Assembly (NCBI GenBank): GCA_035637315.1
Contig: DASPXK010000023.1
Coordinates: 1-14,283 of the forward strand
Direction of reading: 5' to 3'
Origin: DASPXK01 sp035637315
GTDB taxonomy: Bacteria > Chloroflexota > UBA6077 > JACCZL01
DNA: 14,283 bases
The first letter of the stretch is position 1; every line of letters starts with the position of its first letter. A model generated the notes under the pieces. That model saw nothing but the letters and a program-made list of their open reading frames with translations. It was not told where the DNA came from and did not search any database. Of the stretch, positions 1 to 7,121 are shown piece after piece. The position numbers were made by a program, and so were the translations under genes.

Positions 1-402
1 CTTGAGCTCGGTCAGGGTAACGTGGCGCGCCTGGAGCGCTTTTCCGAGGAAGGTGCAAGCCAGGTCAGGCCTCACGTGGCGTCCACACGTGTAGATGTCC
101 ACGGCGGCATAGCCCGCCTCAGGCCAGGTGTGGATCGATAAGTGCGATTCCGCCAGCAGGACGACCCCGCTGACCCCACCGTCTGGCCCGAAATGGTGGA
201 ACTGATCGTTGATGACCCGGGCACCCGCCCGCCGGGCGGCCTCGATCATCGCGTCTCGCAGGCGGGCCTGGGTCCGAAGCTGGCCGGCATCGCAGCCATC
301 GAACTCGGCGATCAGGTGGCGCCCAAGCGTGTCCGTGCCCGGGACGCGAGCCGCGTTAGCTGCATGCTCCGGCGCTACCGAGGTCCGCGTCTTGTCCTCC
401 AA
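1..402 (-). CDS. speD: S-adenosylmethionine decarboxylase proenzyme, 3' end cut by window edge
   Basis: Makes decarboxylated S-adenosylmethionine, the aminopropyl donor for spermidine synthesis; acts in the cytoplasm. The translated minus strand contains GRHLIAEFDGCD near the N-terminus, then VVLLAESHLSIHTWPE and VDIYTCG, the hallmark of the bacterial pyruvoyl-dependent SpeD family. In that family the proenzyme cleaves itself between Glu and Ser (here E-S, Ser codon 145-147) and the serine becomes the pyruvoyl cofactor. The substrate-site His and Cys in SIHTWPE and YTCG are present. The visible part ends with TFLGKALQARHVTLTELK, close to the usual C-terminus, so only a few residues should be missing. 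No ATG lies in frame; TTG at 402-400 is the best start after the upstream in-frame stop near 435. It adds about 30 residues before GRHL compared with typical members, and no good ribosome site supports it. Function is firm, start is uncertain. Confidence 0.93.
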   Translation of the reverse strand, partial: MEDKTRTSVAPEHAANAARVPGTDTLGRHLIAEFDGCDAGQLRTQARLRDAMIEAARRAGARVINDQFHHFGPDGGVSGVVLLAESHLSIHTWPEAGYAAVDIYTCGRHVRPDLACTFLGKALQARHVTLTELK

Positions 403-857
403 CCTGCTAATACCGGCGCTGTTACCTGGAGGTCATGACCAACTGTACCGTACCCGCTGACGACCAGGCGCGTCTGAACGTTCGGTTAAAGACAGCTGAA
501 GGGTGGCTGAGAGTTCTCGCCGTTGCCTGGCCGGTAGGTCTGCGTGCCCTGAGCGGGTGAGATGAACATGCCTGCCCCTCCGAGAAGGCTGCGCTCCGCC
601 TCCCTTCGAAGCCACTCCGGGACCCTCACCGTGCGCCGTTAAAACGGATCAGCGCGGGCGCGGTTACAGGCAGTGTGAACCGAAAGTACAGACGCGTGGA
701 GCCCTTGCGCTCATTGGCCCCCGTCGGCATAGTAAGCGCCGCGCAATAACCTCTCCCCGAACCCTTCCCCCACGCGGGGAGGGTGAGACGGGACAACTAC
801 CTCCCCTCTCCGTTTCGGGGAGGGGCTTGGGGGAGGGGTTCGAAAGAGGTCGATCTG
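403..857. other. Divergent intergenic spacer between speD and secreted-protein gene
   Basis: 455 bp with no convincing gene. It must hold promoters for speD (leftward) and for the gene at 858 (rightward), but I cannot pick a convincing -35/-10 pair in either direction. The stretch 500-640 has many short self-complementary words. One is ACTCTCAG on the minus strand (about 507-514), which also reads as GGCTGAGAG on the plus strand. These resemble fragments of glycine or TPP aptamers, but neither aptamer's remaining conserved core is present. The right-hand third is an inverted G/C-rich repeat, listed separately. Confidence 0.6.
750..842. repeat. Inverted pair of G/C-rich intergenic repeat units
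   Basis: The left half, about 750-784, reads on the minus strand as a CCCTCCCC...GTGGGGGAAGGGTTCGGGGAG unit. The right half, about 801-842, carries the same kind of unit on the plus strand: CTCCCCTCTCC, then TTTCGGGGAGGGGCTTGGGGG, then AGGGGTTCG. Each half is itself a small hairpin, and the two halves can pair with each other. It resembles the tandem units at 10447-10525, so I read it as a dispersed, non-coding palindromic family. It ends just before the ribosome site of the gene starting at 858 and would form structure in that gene's leader. Confidence 0.65.
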
Positions 858-2297
858 ATGCGCTGGCAGGGATCGGTGGAGCTGTGGGTGCGGGGGGCGG
901 TCGGGCTGCTGGTCGGGCTGAGCGTGGTGGGGCTGGTGAGCTGGCCTGGTGTGGGGGTCGGGGCGCAGCAGGACGAGCGCTACTTTTCGGACACCGGGTT
1001 TCGGATCGACCACGATGGGATCTGGGACTACTTCAGCAAGCGGGGACGGATCCGGACGTTCGGGCTGCCGACGTCGCGGACGTTTCAGTTTCTGGGCGCG
1101 CCGACCCAATTCTTCCAGCGCCAGATCGTGCAGGTGAGCGGGGGCGGGGTCCGGACGCTGAACTTCCTGGACGAGTTTTTGGCGTACACGCGGATGAACG
1201 GGTCGACGTTTCCTGGGGTAGATCCTGAGGTGACGGGCAAGGCGCCCAAGGCCGAGAGCGCGGGGTATGACGCGGCGGTGGTCGAGTTCGTGCGGCAGGT
1301 AGCGCCGGACGAGTACGAGGGGGAGGCGGTCCGCTTTTACGAGACGTTCGTGGGGACGGTGACGCTGGCGGACGCGTTTCCTGAGGGCGGGGGGAACGCG
1401 GGCCTGGTGGGGCTGTTGAACTTGGAGCTGTGGGGCCAGCCGACGTCGCGCCCGGCGCGGGATCCTGGGAACGGGAGCTTCATCTACCAGCGCTTTCAGC
1501 GTGGGATCATGCACTACGACGCGGGGTGTGGGTGCACGCAGGGGCTGTTGCTGGCGGACATGTTGAAGGCGGTCCTGACGGGCCAGAACCTGCCGCCGGA
1601 CCTGGCGGCGGAGGCGGCTGGGAGCAAGCTGTACAAGCAGTACGATCCGGACCGACACACGGGGCCGCTGCGGCCGGAGCAGCTGCCCGGGACCGACCTG
1701 GCCAACGCGTTTCGGCTGTCGCTGGACAGCACGCCCGCGGCCGCCGCGCGGCCCGCCACCGGCAAGCCGGCGGCTGCTCAGGCGGAGAAACCCGGGCCGG
1801 TCGGCCAGAGCGTCGACCGCGACCCTCGCGACATCATGACTACGCCCGACGAGGCGGGAAGACAGGCCGACCTTCTACTCGACAAAGAGGGATCCGAGGA
1901 TCGTGGGCGCTGGGCGCACCGCCGCTGGGAGCGCAACCGCGAGAGCGAGGACACGCACACCGGGCCGATCGTGGTCGACAGCCTGGTGTGGGTGGCGAAG
2001 GACGTGTCGACCGCTCAGGCGATCTTCAACGACGAATCGGCCAGACAGGCAGACTTCCCCGAGGCGGCTGACAAACGCCAGGGGCACTTCGATTTCAAGA
2101 TCGCCAAGATCGGCGACGACGTGACGACGCTCAGCGCCTGTGACGACTGTAACGCCAACCGCACCTTCAACCTGCATCATCGGATCGTCGCGCGCAAGGG
2201 CAACGTCGTCGCCGTTCTCTACCTGTTTGGACGCGAGTCGAACACGACCCAAAAGCTGGCGACCTGGTACATCAGTCAGATCCTGTTCCGGGTCTAG
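858..2297 (+). CDS. Secreted protein with two WG-PTSR / QRF-type repeats and a distinct C-terminal domain; function unknown
   Basis: A 479-residue exported protein. The ATG at 858 is chosen because AAAGAGG sits 8 bases upstream and because it starts directly at a signal peptide: short polar N-terminus, hydrophobic stretch around 13-35, cleavage likely after GVGA near residue 36. An upstream GTG at 783 would put repeat-derived residues before the signal. Residues about 56-93 (WDYFSKRGRIRTFGLPTSR, then FQFLGAPTQFFQRQ) and about 187-222 (LNLELWGQPTSR, then FIYQRFQRGIMHYD) look like two diverged copies of one repeat. I recall this repeat from hypothetical secreted proteins of Chloroflexota. A low-complexity Ala/Pro/Lys linker (about 290-320) leads to a separate domain (about 365-479) with a CDDC pair at 428-431 and an LHHRIV segment. 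No catalytic motif is recognised. Its 3' end faces the Rieske gene with 28 bp between. Codon style changes near the linker. Confidence 0.85.
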   Translation: MRWQGSVELWVRGAVGLLVGLSVVGLVSWPGVGVGAQQDERYFSDTGFRIDHDGIWDYFSKRGRIRTFGLPTSRTFQFLGAPTQFFQRQIVQVSGGGVRTLNFLDEFLAYTRMNGSTFPGVDPEVTGKAPKAESAGYDAAVVEFVRQVAPDEYEGEAVRFYETFVGTVTLADAFPEGGGNAGLVGLLNLELWGQPTSRPARDPGNGSFIYQRFQRGIMHYDAGCGCTQGLLLADMLKAVLTGQNLPPDLAAEAAGSKLYKQYDPDRHTGPLRPEQLPGTDLANAFRLSLDSTPAAAARPATGKPAAAQAEKPGPVGQSVDRDPRDIMTTPDEAGRQADLLLDKEGSEDRGRWAHRRWERNRESEDTHTGPIVVDSLVWVAKDVSTAQAIFNDESARQADFPEAADKRQGHFDFKIAKIGDDVTTLSACDDCNANRTFNLHHRIVARKGNVVAVLYLFGRESNTTQKLATWYISQILFRV

Positions 2298-2325
2298 ACG
2301 GTCGACGCCCGGCTACCCGCTTGAT

Positions 2326-3060
2326 CTACGTTGTCCAGACGTAGATCTGCCCCTTCTCGACGTAGGTCTCGATCGCTGGCAGGGGTGGCAGCGGCTGTCG
2401 GTAAGAGCGTGGCCCGTATTTCATAGCCCCGCCCGGTTCGAACGCGGCGCCGTGGCAGGGGCACTGGAACTCGCGCTCGCGTTTGCTCCATCGCAGGATG
2501 CAACCCAGGTGGGTGCAGACCGCCGAGACCGCGTCCAGACGCTCACCCGTATTTACGAGATGCCCAACTAGCGTTCCCGCCGAGAAGCGGACCACCTTGC
2601 CCGCGGGCACGTCGTCGAGTGCAGCCACGCGGTACCAGCGTCCATTGGCGGGCGGGACCACTCCGGCCGGACTCGTCTGACTGGGGCCCGGCGCAGGCGA
2701 GCTGAAACGGCCGACTCCGAAGCCCGCGGCCACCCCTGCCGCCAGGCCCGCAATGAGAGCCGTGACGCGGGTCAGGAGACGGCGACGAGACACCCGCTCG
2801 ACGGTCGGCGAGATGTGCGCCGAGGCACGCTCGGGCAGGGGTACGGCCGCTAGCCGCTGGCGCAAGTCTGCCAGGAAGTCCGGGTCGGGGCGGTCCGCGC
2901 TCGGCCGGGCCCCCCGCAGGTGGGCCGCGGCCTGCAGCAGTCGCAGCTCGTCAGCGCTCCGCGCCAGGAATCGACGCGGACGGCGCTCGGCCAGCAGGTC
3001 GTCCACGTACCCGCTCAGCCTCTCGATCGCGCCCCGTAGCGGGCTAGAAGCCGGGCTCAT
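2326..3060 (-). CDS. Tat-anchored membrane protein with extracytoplasmic Rieske [2Fe-2S] domain; candidate redox-sensing anti-sigma factor
   Basis: 244 residues in three parts. Residues 1-90 are a charged, helix-rich cytoplasmic segment with no cysteine. Residues 91-118 are SRRRLLT followed by a hydrophobic helix, a twin-arginine-type signal anchor as expected for a protein that folds with its cluster before export. Residues about 140-244 are a Rieske domain. The cluster ligands are complete: C182-T-H184 and C200-x-x-H203. The partner cysteines C187 and C202, which form the stabilising disulfide in bc1/b6f-type Rieske proteins, are also present. The gene overlaps the ECF sigma gene by 17 bp. 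The order cytoplasmic segment, single helix, outer domain is the layout of an ECF anti-sigma factor, and I see no cytochrome b gene nearby. The Rieske domain is seen directly; the anti-sigma role is inference. The alternative is a stand-alone Rieske electron carrier. Confidence 0.88.
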   Translation of the reverse strand: MSPASSPLRGAIERLSGYVDDLLAERRPRRFLARSADELRLLQAAAHLRGARPSADRPDPDFLADLRQRLAAVPLPERASAHISPTVERVSRRRLLTRVTALIAGLAAGVAAGFGVGRFSSPAPGPSQTSPAGVVPPANGRWYRVAALDDVPAGKVVRFSAGTLVGHLVNTGERLDAVSAVCTHLGCILRWSKREREFQCPCHGAAFEPGGAMKYGPRSYRQPLPPLPAIETYVEKGQIYVWTT

Positions 3061-3613
3061 CGCTCTCCCTCCCCTCGCCTGGCTCAGGTGCGAAGCCCAG
3101 CTCGGCGGCTCGATGGATCGCGCGGTACTGGAGCACCTTGACGTTGCCCGGGCTCAGCCCAAGGGCGGCCGCGGTCTCACGGACCGAGCAACCCTGGAGG
3201 AAGCGCAGTTCCAGGACCTGCCGATAGTTCTTGGGCAAGCGGGCTAGCAGGTCAGGCAGCTGATCGGCGCGCGACGCTTCTGTCGGGCCGTCGCGCAGCG
3301 ATCGTGGGGGCCGGAACGTCTCTTCGGCGAACTCTCGTGGAGCGCGGTAGAACCGACGCCAGTAGTCCGCCAGGGCCGTTCGGGCCACCTCCCGCAGCCA
3401 GGCCCGTTGAGCGGACTCGTCGCGCGAGGTGTCCAGCAGGCTCGCCGCCTTGAGAAAGACTTCGCTGGTCAGGTCCTCGGCCTCCTCGCGGCTGCCGACC
3501 TGGCGGTAGAAGAACCGATACAGCTTCTCCCCTACCGCGTCGTACAGACGCTCGAGAGGGCTGGCGTCCGCGGGCTGGGGCGCCGGGCGCGGAAAGGGCT
3601 GGCCGTCGGGCAT
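3044..3613 (-). CDS. ECF-family RNA polymerase sigma factor
   Basis: 189 residues. It directs RNA polymerase to a specific promoter set; cytoplasmic. Sigma region 2 spans about 20-90, with EEAEDLTSEVFLKAA at 43-57 and RAWLREVARTALADYWRR around 70-87. A variable linker follows. Sigma region 4 lies at about 115-172, with LPKNYRQVLELRFLQGCSVRET leading into the helix-turn-helix (ALGLSPGNVKVLQYRAIHR). There is no region 1 or 3, and the length is normal for an ECF sigma. The ATG at 3613 has AGGTGA about 10 bases upstream. It begins 43 bp after the cupredoxin stop codon and its last 17 bp overlap the Rieske gene, so the three genes are probably one transcript. ECF factors are usually held inactive by an anti-sigma factor encoded immediately downstream, which here is the Rieske membrane protein. 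Confidence 0.93.
   Translation of the reverse strand: MPDGQPFPRPAPQPADASPLERLYDAVGEKLYRFFYRQVGSREEAEDLTSEVFLKAASLLDTSRDESAQRAWLREVARTALADYWRRFYRAPREFAEETFRPPRSLRDGPTEASRADQLPDLLARLPKNYRQVLELRFLQGCSVRETAAALGLSPGNVKVLQYRAIHRAAELGFAPEPGEGRESDEPGF
3066..3074 (-). promoter_or_regulatory. Strong ribosome binding site for the Rieske gene inside the sigma gene
   Basis: On the minus strand GGGAGGGAGAG lies just before the ATG at 3060-3058, within the last codons of the sigma gene. With the 17-bp overlap this fixes the start and suggests coupled translation of the sigma factor and the Rieske protein. Confidence 0.7.
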
Positions 3614-3656
3614 GCCGGCTCGTCACCTGGTGGCCGCGGATTGGGTTCGGCTCATC

Positions 3657-4322
3657 TCAACGCCGGCGTCTCAGGACCAGCCCACCAGCCAGGAGCATCA
3701 GCGCGACGACTCCGGTCGCGGCTGGCAGAGGTGGCCAACTGCCCGTCCGCGGAAGCTGCGCAGGGGGCTGGACCCGTGGTGGGGTGGCGGTTGGTGGGGC
3801 AGGCTGAGCGACGGGCGGGGCGGGCGCGGCGACAGGCGGGGCCGGGGTGGGCGCCCGTGCCGCCGGGGCCGTTGGCGGCGCGGTTGGAGTGGCGGCCGGC
3901 GGCGACGTGGCCGTAGCGGCGGCTGAGGTCGGCGTGGCCGCCGCGGCTGAGGCGGCCGCCACTGTGATCTGACCCGCCATCCCACGGCTCTTGTGGTTGC
4001 CCACGGGGCAGTACATGTCCCACTTGCCCATCTGGGTGAACGTGAAGTCGGCTGTTCGCGTCTCGCCCGGCTGCAGGTTGGTGTCGAACAGCTTCTTCTC
4101 GATCTTGGGGGACGAAAACTCGACTTCCAGGTTGTGTTGAATGGTACCGTTGTTCTTCACCGTAAAGTGGACTACCTCGCCAGCGGTGGCGGTGAGACTG
4201 CTCGGGTCGAGCTGGAACTCGACCTCGCCAATCGTTACGCTCCGGTCCGCGCCGGCCGCGCTCGGCAGCAGCGCCATGGTCATGGCTAGCGCCACAATCA
4301 GAGCCACCTTTGTTCGGTCCAC
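3657..4322 (-). CDS. Secreted cupredoxin (type 1 copper) with Ala/Pro/Thr-rich stalk and LPxTG-like cell-surface anchor
   Basis: 221 residues. An N-terminal signal peptide (about 4-25, ending SAAGA) is followed by a plastocyanin-like domain (about 28-122). The likely copper ligands are all visible: H63 in IQHNLEV, then C105, H110 and M115 in the C-x4-H-x4-M loop (YCPVGNHKSRGM). A low-complexity Ala/Pro/Thr stalk runs from about 123 to 188. The C-terminus is LPRTG at 190-194, a hydrophobic helix and four terminal arginines, exactly the layout of a sortase substrate. The GTG start at 4322 is chosen because AGGAGGT lies 7 bases upstream and the signal peptide begins there; the frame is open further upstream but without these supports. 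It probably carries one electron at the outer face of the membrane. It is the first gene of a likely operon with the ECF sigma factor and the Rieske protein. Confidence 0.88.
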   Translation of the reverse strand: MDRTKVALIVALAMTMALLPSAAGADRSVTIGEVEFQLDPSSLTATAGEVVHFTVKNNGTIQHNLEVEFSSPKIEKKLFDTNLQPGETRTADFTFTQMGKWDMYCPVGNHKSRGMAGQITVAAASAAAATPTSAAATATSPPAATPTAPPTAPAARAPTPAPPVAAPAPPVAQPAPPTATPPRVQPPAQLPRTGSWPPLPAATGVVALMLLAGGLVLRRRR

Positions 4323-4329
4323 GTTGGTG

Positions 4330-4336
4330 ACCTCCT
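4330..4336 (-). promoter_or_regulatory. Ribosome binding site setting the GTG start of the cupredoxin
   Basis: AGGAGGT on the minus strand, a near-perfect anti-16S match, 7 bases before the GTG at 4322-4320. It decides between this start and longer upstream possibilities in the same frame. Confidence 0.8.
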
Positions 4337-4410
4337 CGTAGACGTGAGGCTCAGGGGGGTGAGCAATACCCCATTCGTTAATACGGATCGGGTTACGACA
4401 GGCCCTCTTG

Positions 4411-4476
4411 CCGCTCGCCCCGTCTCCCGGGCTTGGGGAGGGAACAAGTGCGCTTCGCGGGGCGGGGGGTGGGGGC
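4411..4476. repeat. Possible decayed copy of the G/C-rich intergenic repeat
   Basis: The stretch CTCGCCCCGTCTCCCGGG, then CTTGGGGAGGGAAC, then CGCGGGGCGGGGGGTGGGGG resembles the units at 750-842 and 10447-10525 but is only partly palindromic. It sits in the 170-bp divergent spacer (4323-4492) between the cupredoxin set and the P-type ATPase. That spacer must also hold promoters for both directions; I could not identify them with confidence. Confidence 0.35.
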
Positions 4477-4492
4477 CGATCCGGAAGCCTAA

Positions 4493-7114
4493 ATGACCCA
4501 ACCCGACTCGCAGAGATCCCGCTGGCACGCCCGCTCTGTGTCCGAGACGGCCGACGCCGCGGGCGCGGACGTGGAGCGTGGTCTCTCAAGCGCCGAGGCG
4601 GCCCAGCGGCTGCTGCGCCTGGGTCCAAACCAGCTGGCGAGCGGCCGCCGTGAGCCCTGGTGGGAGGAAGGGCTCGAGGCGCTCACCGAGCCGCTGGTGC
4701 TGCTCCTGATCGCCGTCGCGGTGCTGTACGCGGTGCTGGGCGAGCTCGAGGACGCCGTGACGATCTTCTTTGTAATCCTGGCGGTGGCCGGAGTCGAGGT
4801 CGCCAACGAGACCCGTGCCAAGCGCGCCATCGCGGCCTTGCGCAGCCTCAGCGCGCCCAGCACGGTGGTCGTGCGCGAGGGGCAGGCACTCGACCTCCCG
4901 ACCCGGGAAGTGGTTCGTGGCGACCTCGCCCTGCTCCAGCCGGGCCGCCGCGTGCCGGCTGACCTGCGACTCGTCGAGGCCTTCGCAGTTCGGATCGACG
5001 AGTCCAGCCTGACCGGCGAGTCGGCACCGGTCTCCAAGCAGGCGGACGTGGTCTTGCCGGCCGACACGGAGCTTGGCGACCGGCGCAACCTGGCCTTTGG
5101 GGGCACGGTCGTGGTGGCCGGCAAGGGCCGCGGCGTGGTCGTGGCGACGGGGCCGGAGACGGAGCTGGGGCGTATCGCACGCCTCGCTCAGGCTGCCCGC
5201 GAGCCGAGCACGCCTCTCCAGCTGCACCTTCGTGAGCTGGCCGGCTGGCTGCTGTGGCTTGCGCTCGGCTTCAGCGTGCTCATCCCCGTGTTGGGCGTCT
5301 TCGTGGCGGGCCAGCCGCCACGGGAGATGCTCTTGACCGGTCTAACGCTGGCATTCGCCACCATTCCGGAGGAGCTCCCGATCCTCGTGACGATCGTCCT
5401 CGGACTGGGCGCTTACCAGTTAGCCCGACGACGCGCGATCGCGCGACGCCTGCAGGCTGCCGAGACGCTGGGTAGCGTCTCTGTGGTGGGCACCGACAAG
5501 ACCGGCACGTTGACCGAGAACCGGATGCGTCTGGTCGCGCTGTTCGTCGACGGCGCCGTACAGTCCTGGAGCCCGGGGCGCAGCCTGCCCCGCGCGGCGC
5601 GATTGATCGAGATCGGTATCCTGGCCAGCGACGCGCAGCTCGGCAGCGCGGACGGCGAGCCGAGCCTCGTCGGCGACCCCACCGAACAAGCCTTGCTGAT
5701 GGCCGCCGAGGAGGCTGGCGTCTCGGTGGGCCGGCTGCGGAGCGAGGCCCGGATCGAGGACGAGATCCCGTTCGAAGATGGGCGGAGGTACATGGCCGTC
5801 GCGTATGAGCGAGATGGCCAGCGCTGGCTCGTGGCGAAAGGAGCCCCCGAAGTCATCCTGGGCGGATGCCGTGGTCTGGCTGGCCGTGAGAGACGGGAGG
5901 TCCAGGCCGCGGCCGAGCGGATGGCCGAAAGGGGGCTGCGCGTACTGGCCTTTGCCGAGCGGCGGCTTGCGCCAGGTGAGCACCTCGAGCCGCTCGGCAT
6001 CGGGCCCGGGTTGGCCTTTGTTGGCCTGGCGGGGCTCGAGGACCCTCCCCGCTCCGAAGCGCCGGAAGCGATCGACACCCTCCGTCGCGCGGGGGTGCGA
6101 GTGGTGATGCTGACCGGCGACCATCCGGCCACGGCGCGAGCGATCGCGGAACGAGTCGGCATCGATGCCAGCACGATCGTTCTGGGCCGCGAGCTGGAGC
6201 GCGCGAACGACGAGGAGCTAGACAAACTGACAGACACACAGCCCGTATTCGCGCGGATCACCGCCGAGCACAAGCTCCGAATCGTTCGCGCCCTCGCGGC
6301 GAGGGGCGAGGTGGTGGCGGTGACCGGGGATGGGGTGAACGATGCGCCCGCGCTCCGCGAAGCGGCGATCGGCGTAGCGATGGGGCGGGCCGGGACCGAC
6401 GTCGCGCGTGAGGCCGCCGATCTGGTGCTGGCGGATGACAACCTGGCAACCGTGACGGTCGCGGTGGGGGAGGGTCGACGCCTGTACGCCAATCTTCGAA
6501 AGGCTGTCCGCTACTATCTGGCCGCGAAGGTCGGTCTGGTGAGCGCATCGGTGGCGGCGGTCGTGGCCGGCCTGCCGGTCCCGTTCGCGCCCGTCCAGAT
6601 CATCGTTCTGGAGCTGTTCATGGACCTGGGCGCCTCCGGAACGTTCGTGGCCGAGCCGCCCGAGGCCGACCTGATGGCGCTGCCGCCACGCGATCCGAAG
6701 CGACGGTTCATGGACAACTCCATGCAGTTGGGCATTCTGGGCGGCGGGCTCACCCTCGCGGCGGCGGTCCTGGTGGCGTACCTCTGGGCCTGGGAGCAGG
6801 GCCTCGGGGCGGCCGCTGCCCAGACCGCGGCATTCGCCAGTTGGATGGTGGGCCATCTGGTGCTGGCCGCCCACATGCGCTCGGAAAGGCAGCCGCTCCT
6901 CCGAACCAGTCCGCTCGCGAATCGGCCTTACTTGATCTGGGTGGGGGCGGCACTCGGGCTGCTCGCGGCCTCGACCTGGCCCCCACTCGCGGCTCGACTC
7001 CATCTTGTCAGCTTGCCTGCGCAAGGATGGGCGGTGGCCATCACCGCCGGGCTAGTGCTGCCCTCGTGGTGGGAGGTGGCGAAGTGGGCGCTGGCGGCTC
7101 GTCGAGTACGCTAA
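4493..7114 (+). CDS. P2-like cation-transporting P-type ATPase
   Basis: 873 residues, full length. It uses ATP to move cations across the membrane. The order is: N-terminal cation-ATPase segment (about 10-55), M1-M2 (about 62-105), actuator domain with TGES at 174-177, and M3-M4 containing PEELP at 292-296. The phosphorylation site DKTGT has its aspartate at D335, the nucleotide-binding domain has VAKGAPEV, and the hinge is TGDGVND at 611-617 with MLTGDHPATA before it. M5-M10 follow. The four-helix C-terminal addition after M6 is the P2 layout. M6 reads LELFMD (E707, D711) then LGAS, not the NxxTD pattern of classical Ca2+ pumps, so the ion is not assignable. There is no N-terminal heavy-metal CxxC domain and no CPC motif in M4, which argues against a P1B copper/zinc pump. 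The ATG at 4493 has GGAAG about 5 bases upstream. The AI-2E-family gene follows 54 bp later. Confidence 0.93.
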   Translation: MTQPDSQRSRWHARSVSETADAAGADVERGLSSAEAAQRLLRLGPNQLASGRREPWWEEGLEALTEPLVLLLIAVAVLYAVLGELEDAVTIFFVILAVAGVEVANETRAKRAIAALRSLSAPSTVVVREGQALDLPTREVVRGDLALLQPGRRVPADLRLVEAFAVRIDESSLTGESAPVSKQADVVLPADTELGDRRNLAFGGTVVVAGKGRGVVVATGPETELGRIARLAQAAREPSTPLQLHLRELAGWLLWLALGFSVLIPVLGVFVAGQPPREMLLTGLTLAFATIPEELPILVTIVLGLGAYQLARRRAIARRLQAAETLGSVSVVGTDKTGTLTENRMRLVALFVDGAVQSWSPGRSLPRAARLIEIGILASDAQLGSADGEPSLVGDPTEQALLMAAEEAGVSVGRLRSEARIEDEIPFEDGRRYMAVAYERDGQRWLVAKGAPEVILGGCRGLAGRERREVQAAAERMAERGLRVLAFAERRLAPGEHLEPLGIGPGLAFVGLAGLEDPPRSEAPEAIDTLRRAGVRVVMLTGDHPATARAIAERVGIDASTIVLGRELERANDEELDKLTDTQPVFARITAEHKLRIVRALAARGEVVAVTGDGVNDAPALREAAIGVAMGRAGTDVAREAADLVLADDNLATVTVAVGEGRRLYANLRKAVRYYLAAKVGLVSASVAAVVAGLPVPFAPVQIIVLELFMDLGASGTFVAEPPEADLMALPPRDPKRRFMDNSMQLGILGGGLTLAAAVLVAYLWAWEQGLGAAAAQTAAFASWMVGHLVLAAHMRSERQPLLRTSPLANRPYLIWVGAALGLLAASTWPPLAARLHLVSLPAQGWAVAITAGLVLPSWWEVAKWALAARRVR

Positions 7115-7121
7115 GCTACCC

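Noticed and set aside
497..560. TPP-riboswitch-like GGGTGGCTGAGAG on the plus strand
   Set aside because: The ACCTGAT and GCGTAGGGA parts of the TPP aptamer are absent, and the downstream gene has no thiamin link.
711..1658. A 315-residue open frame on the minus strand opposite the secreted protein gene
   Set aside because: Its translation is Arg/Pro/His/Leu-rich low-complexity, it begins in an unlikely place and it opposes a gene with a signal peptide and repeats; it is an effect of high GC content.
2326..3060. Subunit of a cytochrome bc1/b6f complex
   Set aside because: Not excluded, but no cytochrome b or c gene is nearby, the N-terminal extension is unusual, and the gene overlaps an ECF sigma gene; kept as the alternative reading.
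5413..6492. A 359-residue open frame on the minus strand inside the P-type ATPase gene
   Set aside because: Ser/Arg/Ala-rich shadow of the ATPase, which has every family motif in the opposite strand.
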